DNA of 64,000 nucleotides from Bacteroidales bacterium (GCA_017630155.1 JAGBVU010000014.1:22217-86216); one strand, 5' to 3'; counted from the stretch's first letter, positions 1 through 9,185 are shown. Notes: a model not told the origin generated them from the letters alone. A program made the numbers and translations.

Positions 1-248
1 ATGTAAATGGCGCCATCAATCAGGCAATCCGCCTGCTTCGCGCTAATGAGCAACAATCTGACTACTCATATATAATCCTCGTGTCTGATGGGTGTGATAA
101 TGTTGGGAAAGAACTGGCATTCTTCCCGCAGTCGACACAACTACTTCTCATCAATTCAAATGTTGCTAAGCACCAATATAACAACATTGTTGAGCGTGAA
201 TTTGTAACATTGAGTCAAGCATCAAACTACATATTTAATTTTAAGTAA
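1..248 (+). CDS. vWA-domain protein, C-terminal fragment
   Basis: An open frame runs in from the left edge (codons begin at base 3) and stops with TAA at 246-248, giving 81 residues of a C-terminus. The segment IILVSDGCDN is typical of a central strand of a von Willebrand factor A (vWA) metal-binding domain, followed by the expected alternating strands and helices (LLLINSN, then a helix with NNIVERE). The start lies outside the window, so full length and any N-terminal domain are unknown. It ends 24 bases before the next gene and looks like part of the same operon. The pairing of a vWA protein with an AAA+ ATPase three genes on is a recurrent theme in bacterial ATPase/vWA systems. Family assignment rests on one motif and general pattern. 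Confidence 0.6.
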   Translation, partial: VNGAINQAIRLLRANEQQSDYSYIILVSDGCDNVGKELAFFPQSTQLLLINSNVAKHQYNNIVEREFVTLSQASNYIFNFK

Positions 249-272
249 AATAAATTTTAAAAATATACAGCT

Positions 273-1676
273 ATGAACACTATGGTAAATACCCCGACTC
301 GTCGTCCTTCCAGTCTCTTTGGTTATGAAAAGATTGTAAAAGACCGCAATACTCGTGTTTCAGAAGAAAATACCGCACGCGAAAAGGCTGAGCAGGAAGC
401 ATTACTCTCTGCAGAAGAGCAGAAGCGTCTTGCTCTCGAAGAAGAGATGACAACTGCACAGAAGTTCATTAACAATCTTTGCGAGAGCATCCAACGCAGT
501 TATATTACTATGGTAGATGCAGGAAAGAAAATGCGTCGTAACCAGGATGAACTTGCAGAAAAGCAGAAGGAGGAGCTATTGTTTGACGAGACAATCGTCG
601 AACGGTACAAATCTGTGGAAGTTGATGAATCTTTGTCCCGCAAGATGAGCCTTCGCCGTATTGCATACTATGCTTATCCTATACTCGACTGCTTCTTTGC
701 ATTCTTTGCACTGTTTCCTATCGTTACATCGAAGTTCGTAGATGTTGGTTCTGCCGTTGCAGTTGGCTTTGTCTCATCATTTGTTGTCGGATTTCTCATT
801 AGTCTTCTTAGTCGCTGGGGATGCTCATCTATAGATGATAATGAGTCATCAGATTTTATGAGAGCTCTTAAAAAGTTAGCTATTGTCGGAGGAATGATAT
901 CTCTACCTATGATGTACATTATTAGTGAAATCTCATTCAATGGCGGTACCAATTGGACTTATTCGGGTGGTTTTGCGTTTATTTCATTGATCATACAGTT
1001 GCTGATTGTTACAGGATTCAAGAAGCAGTTGGAGGCACTTACATATTTTGACACTAAGAAAGAGAATGAAAAGGTGAAAGCTATCAAAGAAAGTGATGAG
1101 AATGCTATTCGTTCGGAGATTCAGGCATTAAAATCAAAGCAAGAGGGTATCATTTCGACCTTTAATTCGGAGTACAATTCATTTACAGAGTCATTCCGAA
1201 ATCTTGTCATGGCAAGGGATGAATTTATGAGAAAATTTGGGCATGATGCAAAGTATTACCTTAATCAGATGGTAATATATATCGGTGATCTGATTTGCTT
1301 CCGACGTGAAGCTATTCCTCTTCACTATGAGGCAAATGGTGCTGTTGCAACTATTCCGTTAGTAGATTTTCCTCATGTAGCTGGCGGACGCGAGCTATTC
1401 ATCAATAATGACTTCGTTTACTTGGATTACATGATGCAACAGACAGGAACGGGTATATCATTATCTGAGACACTTCAAGCTATAGAGGAGCAGCGTAAAA
1501 ATGCGCTGCCTCCTCTTGGCTCAAACACAATAGAGAATATAGAACCTGTCGAGGTAGAAGAAATTACCCCAAACGGAACAGATAATCCAAGTCCAGCCGA
1601 AGATAAGGTATCAGACACAGAATTATCAGACAATTCAGAAGACGATACTCCGAACGACGGAGGCGTAATATGGTAA
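273..1676 (+). CDS. Four-TM coiled-coil membrane protein of the AAA/vWA operon
   Basis: A 467-residue protein that I do not recognise as a named family. Residues about 35-110 are charged, Glu/Lys/Gln-rich and likely coiled coil. Four hydrophobic segments follow between about 135 and 255 (LDCFFAFFALFPIV; VGFVSSFVVGFLISLL; AIVGGMISLPMMYIISEI; FISLIIQLLIVTGF). A second helical, probably coiled-coil stretch covers about 260-330, and the last 45 residues are acidic and probably disordered. There is no signal peptide, so the long ends are probably cytoplasmic. It sits 24 bases after the vWA gene and 20 before the next gene. It could be a membrane anchor or scaffold for the neighbouring ATPase; that is inference from context. 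Confidence 0.75.
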   Translation: MNTMVNTPTRRPSSLFGYEKIVKDRNTRVSEENTAREKAEQEALLSAEEQKRLALEEEMTTAQKFINNLCESIQRSYITMVDAGKKMRRNQDELAEKQKEELLFDETIVERYKSVEVDESLSRKMSLRRIAYYAYPILDCFFAFFALFPIVTSKFVDVGSAVAVGFVSSFVVGFLISLLSRWGCSSIDDNESSDFMRALKKLAIVGGMISLPMMYIISEISFNGGTNWTYSGGFAFISLIIQLLIVTGFKKQLEALTYFDTKKENEKVKAIKESDENAIRSEIQALKSKQEGIISTFNSEYNSFTESFRNLVMARDEFMRKFGHDAKYYLNQMVIYIGDLICFRREAIPLHYEANGAVATIPLVDFPHVAGGRELFINNDFVYLDYMMQQTGTGISLSETLQAIEEQRKNALPPLGSNTIENIEPVEVEEITPNGTDNPSPAEDKVSDTELSDNSEDDTPNDGGVIW

Positions 1677-1696
1677 CACTATAAAAACGAAAGATC

Positions 1697-2536
1697 ATGT
1701 CACAGGAACTTTATTATACAAGGGTTGCGACTGTTAGAGAAACGCAACAATTTCAGAGAAATTTTGGTCCAGTCATCGCTCAGGTGCTAAATTCTGCACC
1801 TGTGGAGGTGGTTACCGGAGTAAAGAAATGCTGTAAGCGAAAAAGAGTTAAAACAAAGTCTGTTCTAGCTCCTACAGAGTTGAATGTAATACAAACAGAT
1901 TTTGAAAAGCATATTGCTGTTGCACAAGAGCAGAAACAGGTAGCTGAGACACAATTGAAAGTTGCAGCAATTGCCACCTTAGTAAAATCGCAGGAGAACC
2001 TTATGGTCTCGTCTCCATCGGTTGTGGCTGAGAGTATACAACGTATTATCGATGCTCCTACAGTTCAGGAGACTAATAAGGAGATCAAGGCTACATTCAA
2101 GGAAATTAAATCGCAGCATACTCAATCTTTTGCGGCAAATGTGTCTGTTGCAGTTAAAGAGTCTGCTATCGCCGTAGGATTCAGGGAAGTTAAAATCGTT
2201 CAGGAAAATCTTAATTTGACCCGCGTCATCGCTACGAACTCAAGCGGACAGAATCTGATAGCAGAGGTGGACACCAGCTCACAAGTGGATATTCGCACAG
2301 AACTTATTGGATACACCGATGGTAGCTGTGAGCGAGTTATTCGCGCGTTTGATGATGAACTGTCAGTTCGTGGTATAACAACAAAAGTAAAGAAACAGAA
2401 GGCAACAAATGGTGTTCCTCAAATGCCATATGCACAGAAGTTGGCAAAACCAAAGAAAATTGTTCGACGAACATTTGATGACGAAGCCGCTATTAACGAA
2501 AATGAAGCTCAAAGTGTAATAACCATAAAAAGATAA
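1697..2536 (+). CDS. Uncharacterised protein with a possible DUF2997-like C-terminal part
   Basis: A 279-residue soluble protein. The N-terminus has a basic patch (KKCCKRKRVKTK, about residues 43-54). A long helical, Gln/Lys/Glu-rich middle (about 65-150) is followed by a compact part with strands and the pattern ELIGYTDGSCERVIRAF. That pattern recalls small DUF2997-type proteins (Gly, Gly-x-x-Cys, then a helix), which in cyanobacteria and other phyla lie beside Ycf46-like AAA+ ATPases. The similarity is a pattern judgement only. It is separated by 4 bases from the AAA+ gene, so the two are probably translated together and may act as partners. The C-terminal 50 residues are basic and likely flexible. 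Confidence 0.6.
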   Translation: MSQELYYTRVATVRETQQFQRNFGPVIAQVLNSAPVEVVTGVKKCCKRKRVKTKSVLAPTELNVIQTDFEKHIAVAQEQKQVAETQLKVAAIATLVKSQENLMVSSPSVVAESIQRIIDAPTVQETNKEIKATFKEIKSQHTQSFAANVSVAVKESAIAVGFREVKIVQENLNLTRVIATNSSGQNLIAEVDTSSQVDIRTELIGYTDGSCERVIRAFDDELSVRGITTKVKKQKATNGVPQMPYAQKLAKPKKIVRRTFDDEAAINENEAQSVITIKR

Positions 2537-2540
2537 AGAT

Positions 2541-4307
2541 ATGAATACTGTTAAAAATATATTTAAACCATACGAAAGCGACGGCCGCTCTTCGATGATT
2601 CTCACAGGAAGATCTATATACGACTTTGAGTGCCGAGAGGACGGAAGCATTTGCACTCTCGTTCAACTGATGGCAGAATACGCCAAACGAATGCATATGG
2701 TTATGGTAAGGTACAGCCTGGCTTCAGGTATTGTGGTCCCATACAACATGTATGAGAAGGCTGATAGTGAAACTATTAAAAAGATTCTCTCTGCAAATGG
2801 AATCTCAAATACTAAGTGTGCTACGGGCAACTGTAACGCATCACAAGAGTTAGTGGATATACTTCGAGGCATATCTCGCTTGGCATCTGCACCTACAGCA
2901 AATAACTGGCAGGACGGAGAGACCATGAAATTCCTTTTCGTCTTTGAATTCACTTCTGACATTATGCCTAATGCAACAACGGCAAACCAGCTGGTTGCCC
3001 GTGAATTGATATACAATCTCGTATGTTCGAGACCATTCCTCGATAATGGAAATATGTTCATACTCTCTGATGTAACCGAGGGCAAGATCGACTCGCAGGT
3101 ACAAGGACTTATCTATCATCTGTTTCTGCCTTATCCAAACTATGAGGAGAAACTAGAGTTTGTAAAAGGTCTGCATCGCCAGTATCCTAACGCTCAATAC
3201 TCTCCAGAATTGGATGACCAACAGATTGCAAATCTCTCTAGCAGTACACCTAACAGAGGTTTAGATTTGGTATTTCGTGCTTCGCATATTTCAGGAGGCC
3301 CGATTGAAGTAAAGGGGCTGATTGAGCAAAAGTCAAAAGATGTTCAAGCAATTTCAGAAGAAACAATTTCAATGCTTGACACAACCCGCATCAAAGAAGT
3401 CGCTCTCAAGGGTGAAAATGTTCGTGTACCTATGGAATTTCTCCGTAAGCAAGCTAATGGTTTGCGCTCTCGCGACAAATCTATTCCTACTAACATTCTT
3501 CTGCTTGGAGCTCCGGGAACGGGCAAAACCGATATGGCAATACTCACCGCTCACTGGGCTGCAGTACCTATTTATCAGTTGAATAGTCCAAAGGCTGGTA
3601 TCGTCGGTGAGACTGAACGCAGAGCAACTTTACAGACTCGCATCTTTGCCTCAACAACACCTAATATTGGGTTTATTGACGAAGTATCTGAGGCTATTCC
3701 TTCTCAAAGAACAAATAATTTAGATAGTGGTGCTTCGGATTCAGTAATGCAAGCAACATTAAGTATGCTGTCTGATAATACTCGAGAGGGAAATTCTTTA
3801 CTAATCGCGACATCTAACTGTGGTAACAAAATGTGTGCTGCAATGCTTGATCGTTTTGTAATTGTACCAGTAATAATGCCTTCTATTGAGGATTTACCTG
3901 AGATTATTTGTTCTATATCTAAACAAGTAGCCAAAGTGACTTTAAATCCACAGGATAGTTTTATCCAGCAAGCTGCAAAAGTATTATACGACAAGCATCT
4001 TATGCCTCGCCGTATCCGTGCTGCACTGAAACTCGCTTGTCAGCAAGATGGTCTTACCTCCAAAGCTATCCTAGATGCGGCTAAAGACGCCAATCCTCTC
4101 GATGAGGCAAGTTGGCTAGCAGCGGTCTATGCAGATTTGGATGCAATCTCACATACTGTTTCAAAGCGATTGTTGCCTTGGTATGGTCGTGAAGATAATT
4201 ATCCATTTCCAGATTACATAAAGCAAATTCTTGATGAGAATATGGAGGTAGATCCAGTAAAGTTGAACCAGGAACTCAACCGACTTAAACCGTATGTCAA
4301 TGTTTAA
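2541..4307 (+). CDS. AAA+ ATPase, Ycf46/FtsH-like
   Basis: A 588-residue ATPase. An N-terminal domain of about 290 residues precedes a single AAA+ module. Walker A is GAPGTGKT at residues 323-330, Walker B ends in FIDE at about 378-381, and a sensor-1-like LLIATSNCGN and an arginine region with LDRF follow. The helical lid domain and a 100-residue C-terminal tail complete it. The layout of a long N-terminal domain plus one AAA+ module resembles Ycf46-type proteins. No transmembrane segment or protease motif (HExxH) is seen, so it is not an FtsH protease. Neighbours with vWA, membrane coiled-coil and possible DUF2997-like parts suggest it powers an assembly at the membrane. The target is unknown. 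Confidence 0.8.
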   Translation: MNTVKNIFKPYESDGRSSMILTGRSIYDFECREDGSICTLVQLMAEYAKRMHMVMVRYSLASGIVVPYNMYEKADSETIKKILSANGISNTKCATGNCNASQELVDILRGISRLASAPTANNWQDGETMKFLFVFEFTSDIMPNATTANQLVARELIYNLVCSRPFLDNGNMFILSDVTEGKIDSQVQGLIYHLFLPYPNYEEKLEFVKGLHRQYPNAQYSPELDDQQIANLSSSTPNRGLDLVFRASHISGGPIEVKGLIEQKSKDVQAISEETISMLDTTRIKEVALKGENVRVPMEFLRKQANGLRSRDKSIPTNILLLGAPGTGKTDMAILTAHWAAVPIYQLNSPKAGIVGETERRATLQTRIFASTTPNIGFIDEVSEAIPSQRTNNLDSGASDSVMQATLSMLSDNTREGNSLLIATSNCGNKMCAAMLDRFVIVPVIMPSIEDLPEIICSISKQVAKVTLNPQDSFIQQAAKVLYDKHLMPRRIRAALKLACQQDGLTSKAILDAAKDANPLDEASWLAAVYADLDAISHTVSKRLLPWYGREDNYPFPDYIKQILDENMEVDPVKLNQELNRLKPYVNV

Positions 4308-4318
4308 TAGTTAATGCT

Positions 4319-5401
4319 ATGTCTCAGAGTTCAATAAACCGACGCTTTGCGATTTTGCACGAGATAGAGAAATATCTTACAGAAGCAGAGTCCAGCAAGG
4401 TTACTGCTTACAGCCATCTTGCGGGTAATGGTGCGACGGCAGCGCTCGAGGCAAAACTTTGTTCCTTATATGGAGCAAAGTACGCCTTGTGCGTATCTTC
4501 AGCCACTAATGGGTTGATGTATTTGTTGATGGCAGCGGGCTTGCGAAAAAGTGATATCTTGACCACACCATTAAGTTTTGGTGGTACGATAGCTGGGGCA
4601 TTGGCATTGGATTGCAGATTTTACTTTGCTAAGATTAATGATTCTACACTCAATATAGATGTCGATTCGATTACAAATATATTGGATTCGATCCCAGGCA
4701 TAAAAGCCATCGTTGCTACAGAGTTTGCAGGAAACAGCTACGATATGGAGGCTATGCATTACATATGCGAGCAACGAGGTATTTGGCACTTTGTAGACTC
4801 TGCACAGTCCCTTGGGTATAACTACGGTATCAGTAATATAGCAGACTACAATGATGCAATGGTTGTATCGTTTGGAACTGGCAAAACAGTATCTGCCGGA
4901 GGTGAAGGAGGAGCTATTATCACTAACAATCTGGAATTATATCAGAAGCTAATGTCTATCTGCCAACATCCCCATCGCCAGGAACGTGACTGCGGTATTG
5001 GATTATCTTCCGAGTTAGCACTGAACGGCAGAATACATCCAATAGCAGCAATCATTGCCAACGAAACTTTTGAAAGTGGATTGCAAGAGTTGATACAGAA
5101 GCGCAAGGTGATGATAGATGTGCTTAAACGCCTGTCAAGGTTGAAGTCCGTATCTTGTATCCTTAATCAAAATGGAGGAACATTTTATCATTCTCCATTT
5201 ATCGTCGAAAATGAGTGCAACTTTAAGAAGGAGTTTGCAAACTCTCCACTTGCTGATGAATATTACTATACAAAAGCCTGTTTTGTTTCAATTCCTGAAC
5301 AACTTTTGAGAATCGGAGAAGAATACAGAATTGGATTATATGACGAAGATAACCTAGAAAAAACGCTTAAACAACTATATCTACTTCACCCTAAAAACTA
5401 A
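4319..5401 (+). CDS. DegT/DnrJ/EryC1/StrS-family PLP-dependent aminotransferase
   Basis: A 360-residue fold-type I PLP enzyme. It has the DegT-family order: an N-terminal segment ending in AALEAKLCSLYGAKYAL, a substrate/PLP Asp-Ser region (HFVDSAQSLGYNYG), and the Schiff-base lysine K189 in SFGTGKTVSAGGEGGA. Family members usually transaminate nucleotide-linked keto-sugars. Here no sugar-nucleotide genes are nearby; instead the gene lies 11 bases after an AAA+ ATPase and 7 before a small membrane protein. It may therefore have been recruited to a different substrate, such as a small effector molecule or a protein end. The catalytic lysine is present, so activity is expected. The substrate is not predictable. 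Confidence 0.8.
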   Translation: MSQSSINRRFAILHEIEKYLTEAESSKVTAYSHLAGNGATAALEAKLCSLYGAKYALCVSSATNGLMYLLMAAGLRKSDILTTPLSFGGTIAGALALDCRFYFAKINDSTLNIDVDSITNILDSIPGIKAIVATEFAGNSYDMEAMHYICEQRGIWHFVDSAQSLGYNYGISNIADYNDAMVVSFGTGKTVSAGGEGGAIITNNLELYQKLMSICQHPHRQERDCGIGLSSELALNGRIHPIAAIIANETFESGLQELIQKRKVMIDVLKRLSRLKSVSCILNQNGGTFYHSPFIVENECNFKKEFANSPLADEYYYTKACFVSIPEQLLRIGEEYRIGLYDEDNLEKTLKQLYLLHPKN

Positions 5402-5408
5402 CGCAAAT

Positions 5409-5669
5409 ATGACACGCTATGAAGAACTAAAATCTAAGCAAAGGGCAGCCTTGATTGTAGTGCTTACGCTCGGTTTGGCGGCAGTACCAATCGCTCTTAA
5501 CTGGAATAGTAATATATTCGATGGTACATCTTTTGATCAAGGGGCACTTCATATTGTGTGCAGGATTGTATCTTTCTTATTCTTGACCGCATTATTTGCT
5601 ATACCAGCATTCTTTATTTATCTGATAACGCTTATTGTCACAAGCATTCAACTGTCTAATTTAAGATAA
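5409..5669 (+). CDS. Small two-TM membrane protein
   Basis: An 86-residue protein with two hydrophobic helices, about residues 13-29 (ALIVVLTLGLAAVPIAL) and about 50-78 (VSFLFLTALFAIPAFFIYLI). No family is recognised. It begins 7 bases after the DegT-type gene and ends 2 bases before the next gene, so it belongs to the same transcript. It could anchor the last, PH-like protein or interact with the four-TM protein at the start of the operon; this is speculation from gene order. Confidence 0.65.
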   Translation: MTRYEELKSKQRAALIVVLTLGLAAVPIALNWNSNIFDGTSFDQGALHIVCRIVSFLFLTALFAIPAFFIYLITLIVTSIQLSNLR

Positions 5670-5671
5670 CT

Positions 5672-5944
5672 ATGCCTACATTTATTGCAAGTCGCATATC
5701 TGCGGACCATAATGTATTGTTTCCTGATCGTATCGATATAGAAGAGGATCGTATAGTATACTACAAAGGAGCCCTTATAGGCTACCAGTCGACGGTTATT
5801 CCCCGCACCAGCATCTCAAGTGTTCGAATAAATTCTAACATCTTGTTTGCTGATATTATTATTGAAAGTAGTGGAGGTCGCAGGATAGAAATTAATGGTT
5901 TGTCTAAACGAGAAGCCCGAGAGATATACAATCTCTTACAATAG
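5672..5944 (+). CDS. Small protein resembling a bacterial PH-like domain
   Basis: A 90-residue soluble protein, last gene of the + strand operon. It is rich in beta strands (DRIDIEEDRIVYYKG, VIPRTSISSVRIN, ILFADIIIES, RRIEING) and ends with one helix (SKREAREIYNLLQ). That order of strands closed by a C-terminal helix is the usual shape of bacterial PH-like domains (bPH/YdbS-type), which often associate with membranes. The assignment is structural pattern only. It starts 2 bases after the small membrane protein. The next gene is convergent, and 71 bases between the two stops hold no clear terminator. Confidence 0.55.
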   Translation: MPTFIASRISADHNVLFPDRIDIEEDRIVYYKGALIGYQSTVIPRTSISSVRINSNILFADIIIESSGGRRIEINGLSKREAREIYNLLQ

Positions 5945-6015
5945 GTATGAGGTTGTTTGCGCTATCTTAACAATGATCTTTGTAAATGTACAATTTAGAG
6001 GCAAATAATTACTAA

Positions 6016-6978
6016 CTATACTTGGAATTTGCCAAATAAGAAATCACATATATTTTCATTCGATATTAACCTTTGGACATTTGGTTCTAATGACCTAAGG
6101 ACATTAGAACTTTCTTTGTATTTATCATTACCATTATGTATAGACTTGTGATTTTTTAAATAACCACATTCAACCCATGGATAATCCGTCCCAAAAAGTA
6201 CTTTTTGGGGGTACTTATCAATTAAATAATATATCATTTCATATGGGGTTGTATAATCTAATGGCAGTACATTACTATTATTTCTTTTGTTAATCAATGA
6301 TTTGTGTAGAATAGGAATAGATGATATATCTATCCAAACATTCTCAAGGTAATATAACTGTTCTAGAAAGTCTTTGTTCATTCTCCCAGCGTGAGCAACA
6401 CAAAACCTAATATGTCTTAACTTTTTGAACACTTCACACATATTATATGCATTGCTATAATCTTCAAAACCAGAATGAATCATAATAGGGAGACTCAATT
6501 TTTCAAAAAAGTCAAGAAGTATAGGTTCTTCAATGATTCGTGTAACATTTATATGATCGCAAGAGGTGTGAATTTTGATACCATAAATGTCATATTCATC
6601 CTTTAAGTTATTAATATGTTCTATTTGTCTATAATAATCTCCATACAAACTAAATATCACAAATGGTAATACTCTCTCCTCCCCATACATCTTTGACTCC
6701 ATTAAAAGTCTTCTATTAGCCAAATAATATAGGCATGGTTCATATTTTATAATATTTTGTGAAAGCCTATTAACTTCCGGATATTCTTTTAAATCCTGAT
6801 TATTTGGGAGTGGGAATGTGACAGAAATGTCAATATTCACACTATTCATTTTTGATATCAATTCTGGTATAGTACAGCAATATGGATAAGCTTCTAATAA
6901 ATAGTGTGCAATGTTAATGCCTCCAGAATGAGTATGACAATCTATTGTTTTGCCTAATAAACTAACTCTGGTAATCAT
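6016..6978 (-). CDS. Amidohydrolase-2-family metal hydrolase of the radical SAM cluster
   Basis: A 320-residue TIM-barrel amidohydrolase. The metal ligands are visible in order: HTH near residue 16 (CHTHSGG), a lysine/histidine strand (YGIKIHTS), MIHSG, VAHAG and the terminal GTDYPW with the catalytic Asp. Family members hydrolyse or decarboxylate small molecules using Zn or Mn. Its start overlaps the stop of the preceding radical SAM gene by 4 bases (ATGA), so it is translationally coupled and should act in the same pathway. In a peptide-modification cluster it could trim or deacylate the product; this is inference. It is the last gene of the - strand operon and has the same low G+C as its neighbours. 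Confidence 0.8.
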   Translation of the reverse strand: MITRVSLLGKTIDCHTHSGGINIAHYLLEAYPYCCTIPELISKMNSVNIDISVTFPLPNNQDLKEYPEVNRLSQNIIKYEPCLYYLANRRLLMESKMYGEERVLPFVIFSLYGDYYRQIEHINNLKDEYDIYGIKIHTSCDHINVTRIIEEPILLDFFEKLSLPIMIHSGFEDYSNAYNMCEVFKKLRHIRFCVAHAGRMNKDFLEQLYYLENVWIDISSIPILHKSLINKRNNSNVLPLDYTTPYEMIYYLIDKYPQKVLFGTDYPWVECGYLKNHKSIHNGNDKYKESSNVLRSLEPNVQRLISNENICDFLFGKFQV

Positions 6979-7949
6979 ATACTTAATGTATCTTTAAATG
7001 TTACACAATAAGGGTCCTCAGCTAGATAGTTCTGTGAATATGCATATGCTCTAGCACGGCATCCTCCACATTGATACAAATATACGCAATGGGAACATTT
7101 ACCTTGTAAATTTGTTCTATCATTGAGTTGTTTATATATGGGGGATGTATAAATAGATGATAAGCCATCGTCTAAATTTCCCATTGAAATTCTTAATCTC
7201 GCACATGGGTATACATTTCCAATGGTATCAATACAGACAGCAGAAACCCCTGCAGAACACCCCCCAATTATGTGAAAATTTAAGTAGTACTCATGATATT
7301 CTCGGCAGAAGCATATAGGATCATTGCAATATAAATTATTATCATCTAGATATTTCTTAACAGAGAGCATCTGATTATGATTTATTACCTCAATATTATG
7401 ACCTCTACCACAAGGAGTGACTATTTCTACGGCATACATTACATTATACTCTCTAGCTATATTTCTTACATGCCTTAAATATTCTACATTTGCACTATGT
7501 ATAGACATCATAATACATAATTTAGTATTATCTATCATCGCGGCCATCTGAACAAAACTGATTGTTTTTTCAAATGTAGCATGTCCTCTGATTGTATTAT
7601 GTATTTCTAACGGACCATCAATGCTAATTTGTAATAGATTTACATTGTCAATTACTTCTTTTAGAACATCACTCTGAATAGTTCCATTTGTGGTAACAGC
7701 AATATACGGATAGCCTATTTGCCTAGCTACCATTATATAATCTAGTAATTTGCTCCTTAGCAAAAATGGTTCTCCGCCTGTAATTGTGAGGCAGGTTGCC
7801 CCCTGTTCATATAGTTGGCGTATATAATGCTCATATTTTGATAATGGCATTATAACTTGCTTTTCAAAATTCCCGTAGCAATGTTTACAGCTTAGATTGC
7901 AAGCTTGTAATACCTCTATTACGACTCTCTCAATTCTCACAAATCTCAA
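6975..7949 (-). CDS. Radical SAM/SPASM enzyme 3
   Basis: A radical SAM protein of about 324 residues. The 4Fe-4S/SAM motif CNLSCKHC is at residues 17-24, followed by TGGEPFL. The C-terminal SPASM region has many cysteines (CSAGVSAVC, YPCARL, CSHCVYLYQCGGCRA, YCVTF) for auxiliary Fe-S clusters. SPASM enzymes commonly modify ribosomal peptides or anaerobic sulfatases. No ATG is available at the 5' end: the start is TTG (7949) or GTG (7940), overlapping the end of the PqqD-like gene, which points to coupled translation. It is one of three radical SAM paralogues in the cluster. Confidence 0.88.
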   Translation of the reverse strand: MRFVRIERVVIEVLQACNLSCKHCYGNFEKQVIMPLSKYEHYIRQLYEQGATCLTITGGEPFLLRSKLLDYIMVARQIGYPYIAVTTNGTIQSDVLKEVIDNVNLLQISIDGPLEIHNTIRGHATFEKTISFVQMAAMIDNTKLCIMMSIHSANVEYLRHVRNIAREYNVMYAVEIVTPCGRGHNIEVINHNQMLSVKKYLDDNNLYCNDPICFCREYHEYYLNFHIIGGCSAGVSAVCIDTIGNVYPCARLRISMGNLDDGLSSIYTSPIYKQLNDRTNLQGKCSHCVYLYQCGGCRARAYAYSQNYLAEDPYCVTFKDTLSI

Positions 7950-8205
7950 TTAACATTTGTTCTTGTAATTCAGTCAAAAAATCAATAATAACTTTTGAAA
8001 TTTCCTCATAGGAATTTTGGCTGTAATCTTCTATTTGTAATATCATATTAACCATATCGTCTATAGTATGATTACCATCGCACTTATCCCATATCATTGA
8101 TTCCATTTCTTCAAGTACAATAACACAATGTTCTCCTTGTATTACCGTATTTTTATCTTCTTTTCTTTGTATTAATTTGACATTCTCAAAACGATGATAT
8201 GTCAT
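7930..8205 (-). CDS. PqqD-like peptide-carrier protein
   Basis: A 91-residue protein with the PqqD-family pattern: strands at the N-terminus, then MIWDKCDGNHTIDDMV, a helix, and a final helix-strand with FLTELQEQMLIEI. PqqD-type domains (RiPP recognition elements) bind the leader of a precursor peptide and present it to a radical SAM enzyme. An upstream in-frame ATG (8244) would give 104 residues. I prefer the ATG at 8205 because it overlaps the stop of the preceding radical SAM gene by exactly 4 bases (ATGA). Its place between two radical SAM/SPASM genes is the strongest sign that the cluster handles a ribosomal peptide. Confidence 0.82.
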   Translation of the reverse strand: MTYHRFENVKLIQRKEDKNTVIQGEHCVIVLEEMESMIWDKCDGNHTIDDMVNMILQIEDYSQNSYEEISKVIIDFLTELQEQMLIEICEN

Positions 8206-9185
8206 TTGTTTTGGCTTTGAAGCCAACATAACGGATCTTTGCATAAATAACTTCCTTTAATTTTGTATGCCATTCCTCGGCATCCCCCAGCACATGCTTG
8301 AAGATACTCACATTGATGACATTCTTCATTTAACAATGATATATCATTAATTTCAGTTAAGGTTGGGCTCTGCCATATCTCATCAATAGTGTTATGATAA
8401 ATATTACCAATAGGCATATCCAATAATGCACAAGGCACAGCATCACCATTAGATTTAATGACAAGATAAAATTTGCCTACAACACAAGGACACACTAAAT
8501 GATGAGTAATTGACATTAATGGGGAATCGAGAGCTATTTTAATTCCGTAATATTTCGCCCATTTCTCATAGTTCTCTAATATATACTTCCATTGTAGAGG
8601 AGACATAAATTTTAAACCACTATTAGAACCTCTCCCATCAGGAACAAATGGCATCAAACGCAATTTTCGCACTCCTAATTCTTTGGCTGTTTTAATATAT
8701 AATTCTACATTGTCAACATTGTTTGCATGTAATACTGTTACGAGTGTAATACCCAGGTTACTAATTATAGCATTCTTAACATTATTATAGACTTTCTGAT
8801 ATATCCCCTTTCCTCTTACAATTGAAAATGTGTCTTCGTTATAACCATCGTAACTCACTCTAGTAGACACACTATATTGTTTCAAAATGTTAATATTATC
8901 CTGAGTCAAAAATGTTCCATTCGTAGCCATGCTGATATTAAGATTCCTACTATAAGCATATTCTAATATATCATATATTCTTGGATGCAGGAATGGTTCT
9001 CCTCCACTTATGTCTAAGCATATTATACCATGCTGGTGCATATAATCTATAATAAGCTTTATTGTATCAAATGATAATTCTTGTTTGTCGTTAATTGAAG
9101 AAGAATTAATACAATGAATACAATTAAGGTTACAGCGATTTGTTATCTCTATACCTATTACGGAAGGATATTTAAAAACATACAT
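8202..9185 (-). CDS. Radical SAM/SPASM enzyme 2
   Basis: A 327-residue radical SAM protein. CNLNCIHC (residues 18-25) binds the catalytic 4Fe-4S cluster, and SGGEPFLHP is the second SAM-binding motif. The C-terminus has a SPASM cysteine set (CPCVVG, VPCALLDMPIGNIY, CHQCEYLQACAGGCRG, CKDPLCW). A GTG at 9191 is possible, but the ATG at 9185 is the better start; either overlaps the end of enzyme 1. It is coupled to the PqqD-like gene by a 4-base overlap. SPASM architecture, the carrier neighbour and the short peptide gene upstream suggest peptide modification. Confidence 0.88.
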   Translation of the reverse strand: MYVFKYPSVIGIEITNRCNLNCIHCINSSSINDKQELSFDTIKLIIDYMHQHGIICLDISGGEPFLHPRIYDILEYAYSRNLNISMATNGTFLTQDNINILKQYSVSTRVSYDGYNEDTFSIVRGKGIYQKVYNNVKNAIISNLGITLVTVLHANNVDNVELYIKTAKELGVRKLRLMPFVPDGRGSNSGLKFMSPLQWKYILENYEKWAKYYGIKIALDSPLMSITHHLVCPCVVGKFYLVIKSNGDAVPCALLDMPIGNIYHNTIDEIWQSPTLTEINDISLLNEECHQCEYLQACAGGCRGMAYKIKGSYLCKDPLCWLQSQNK

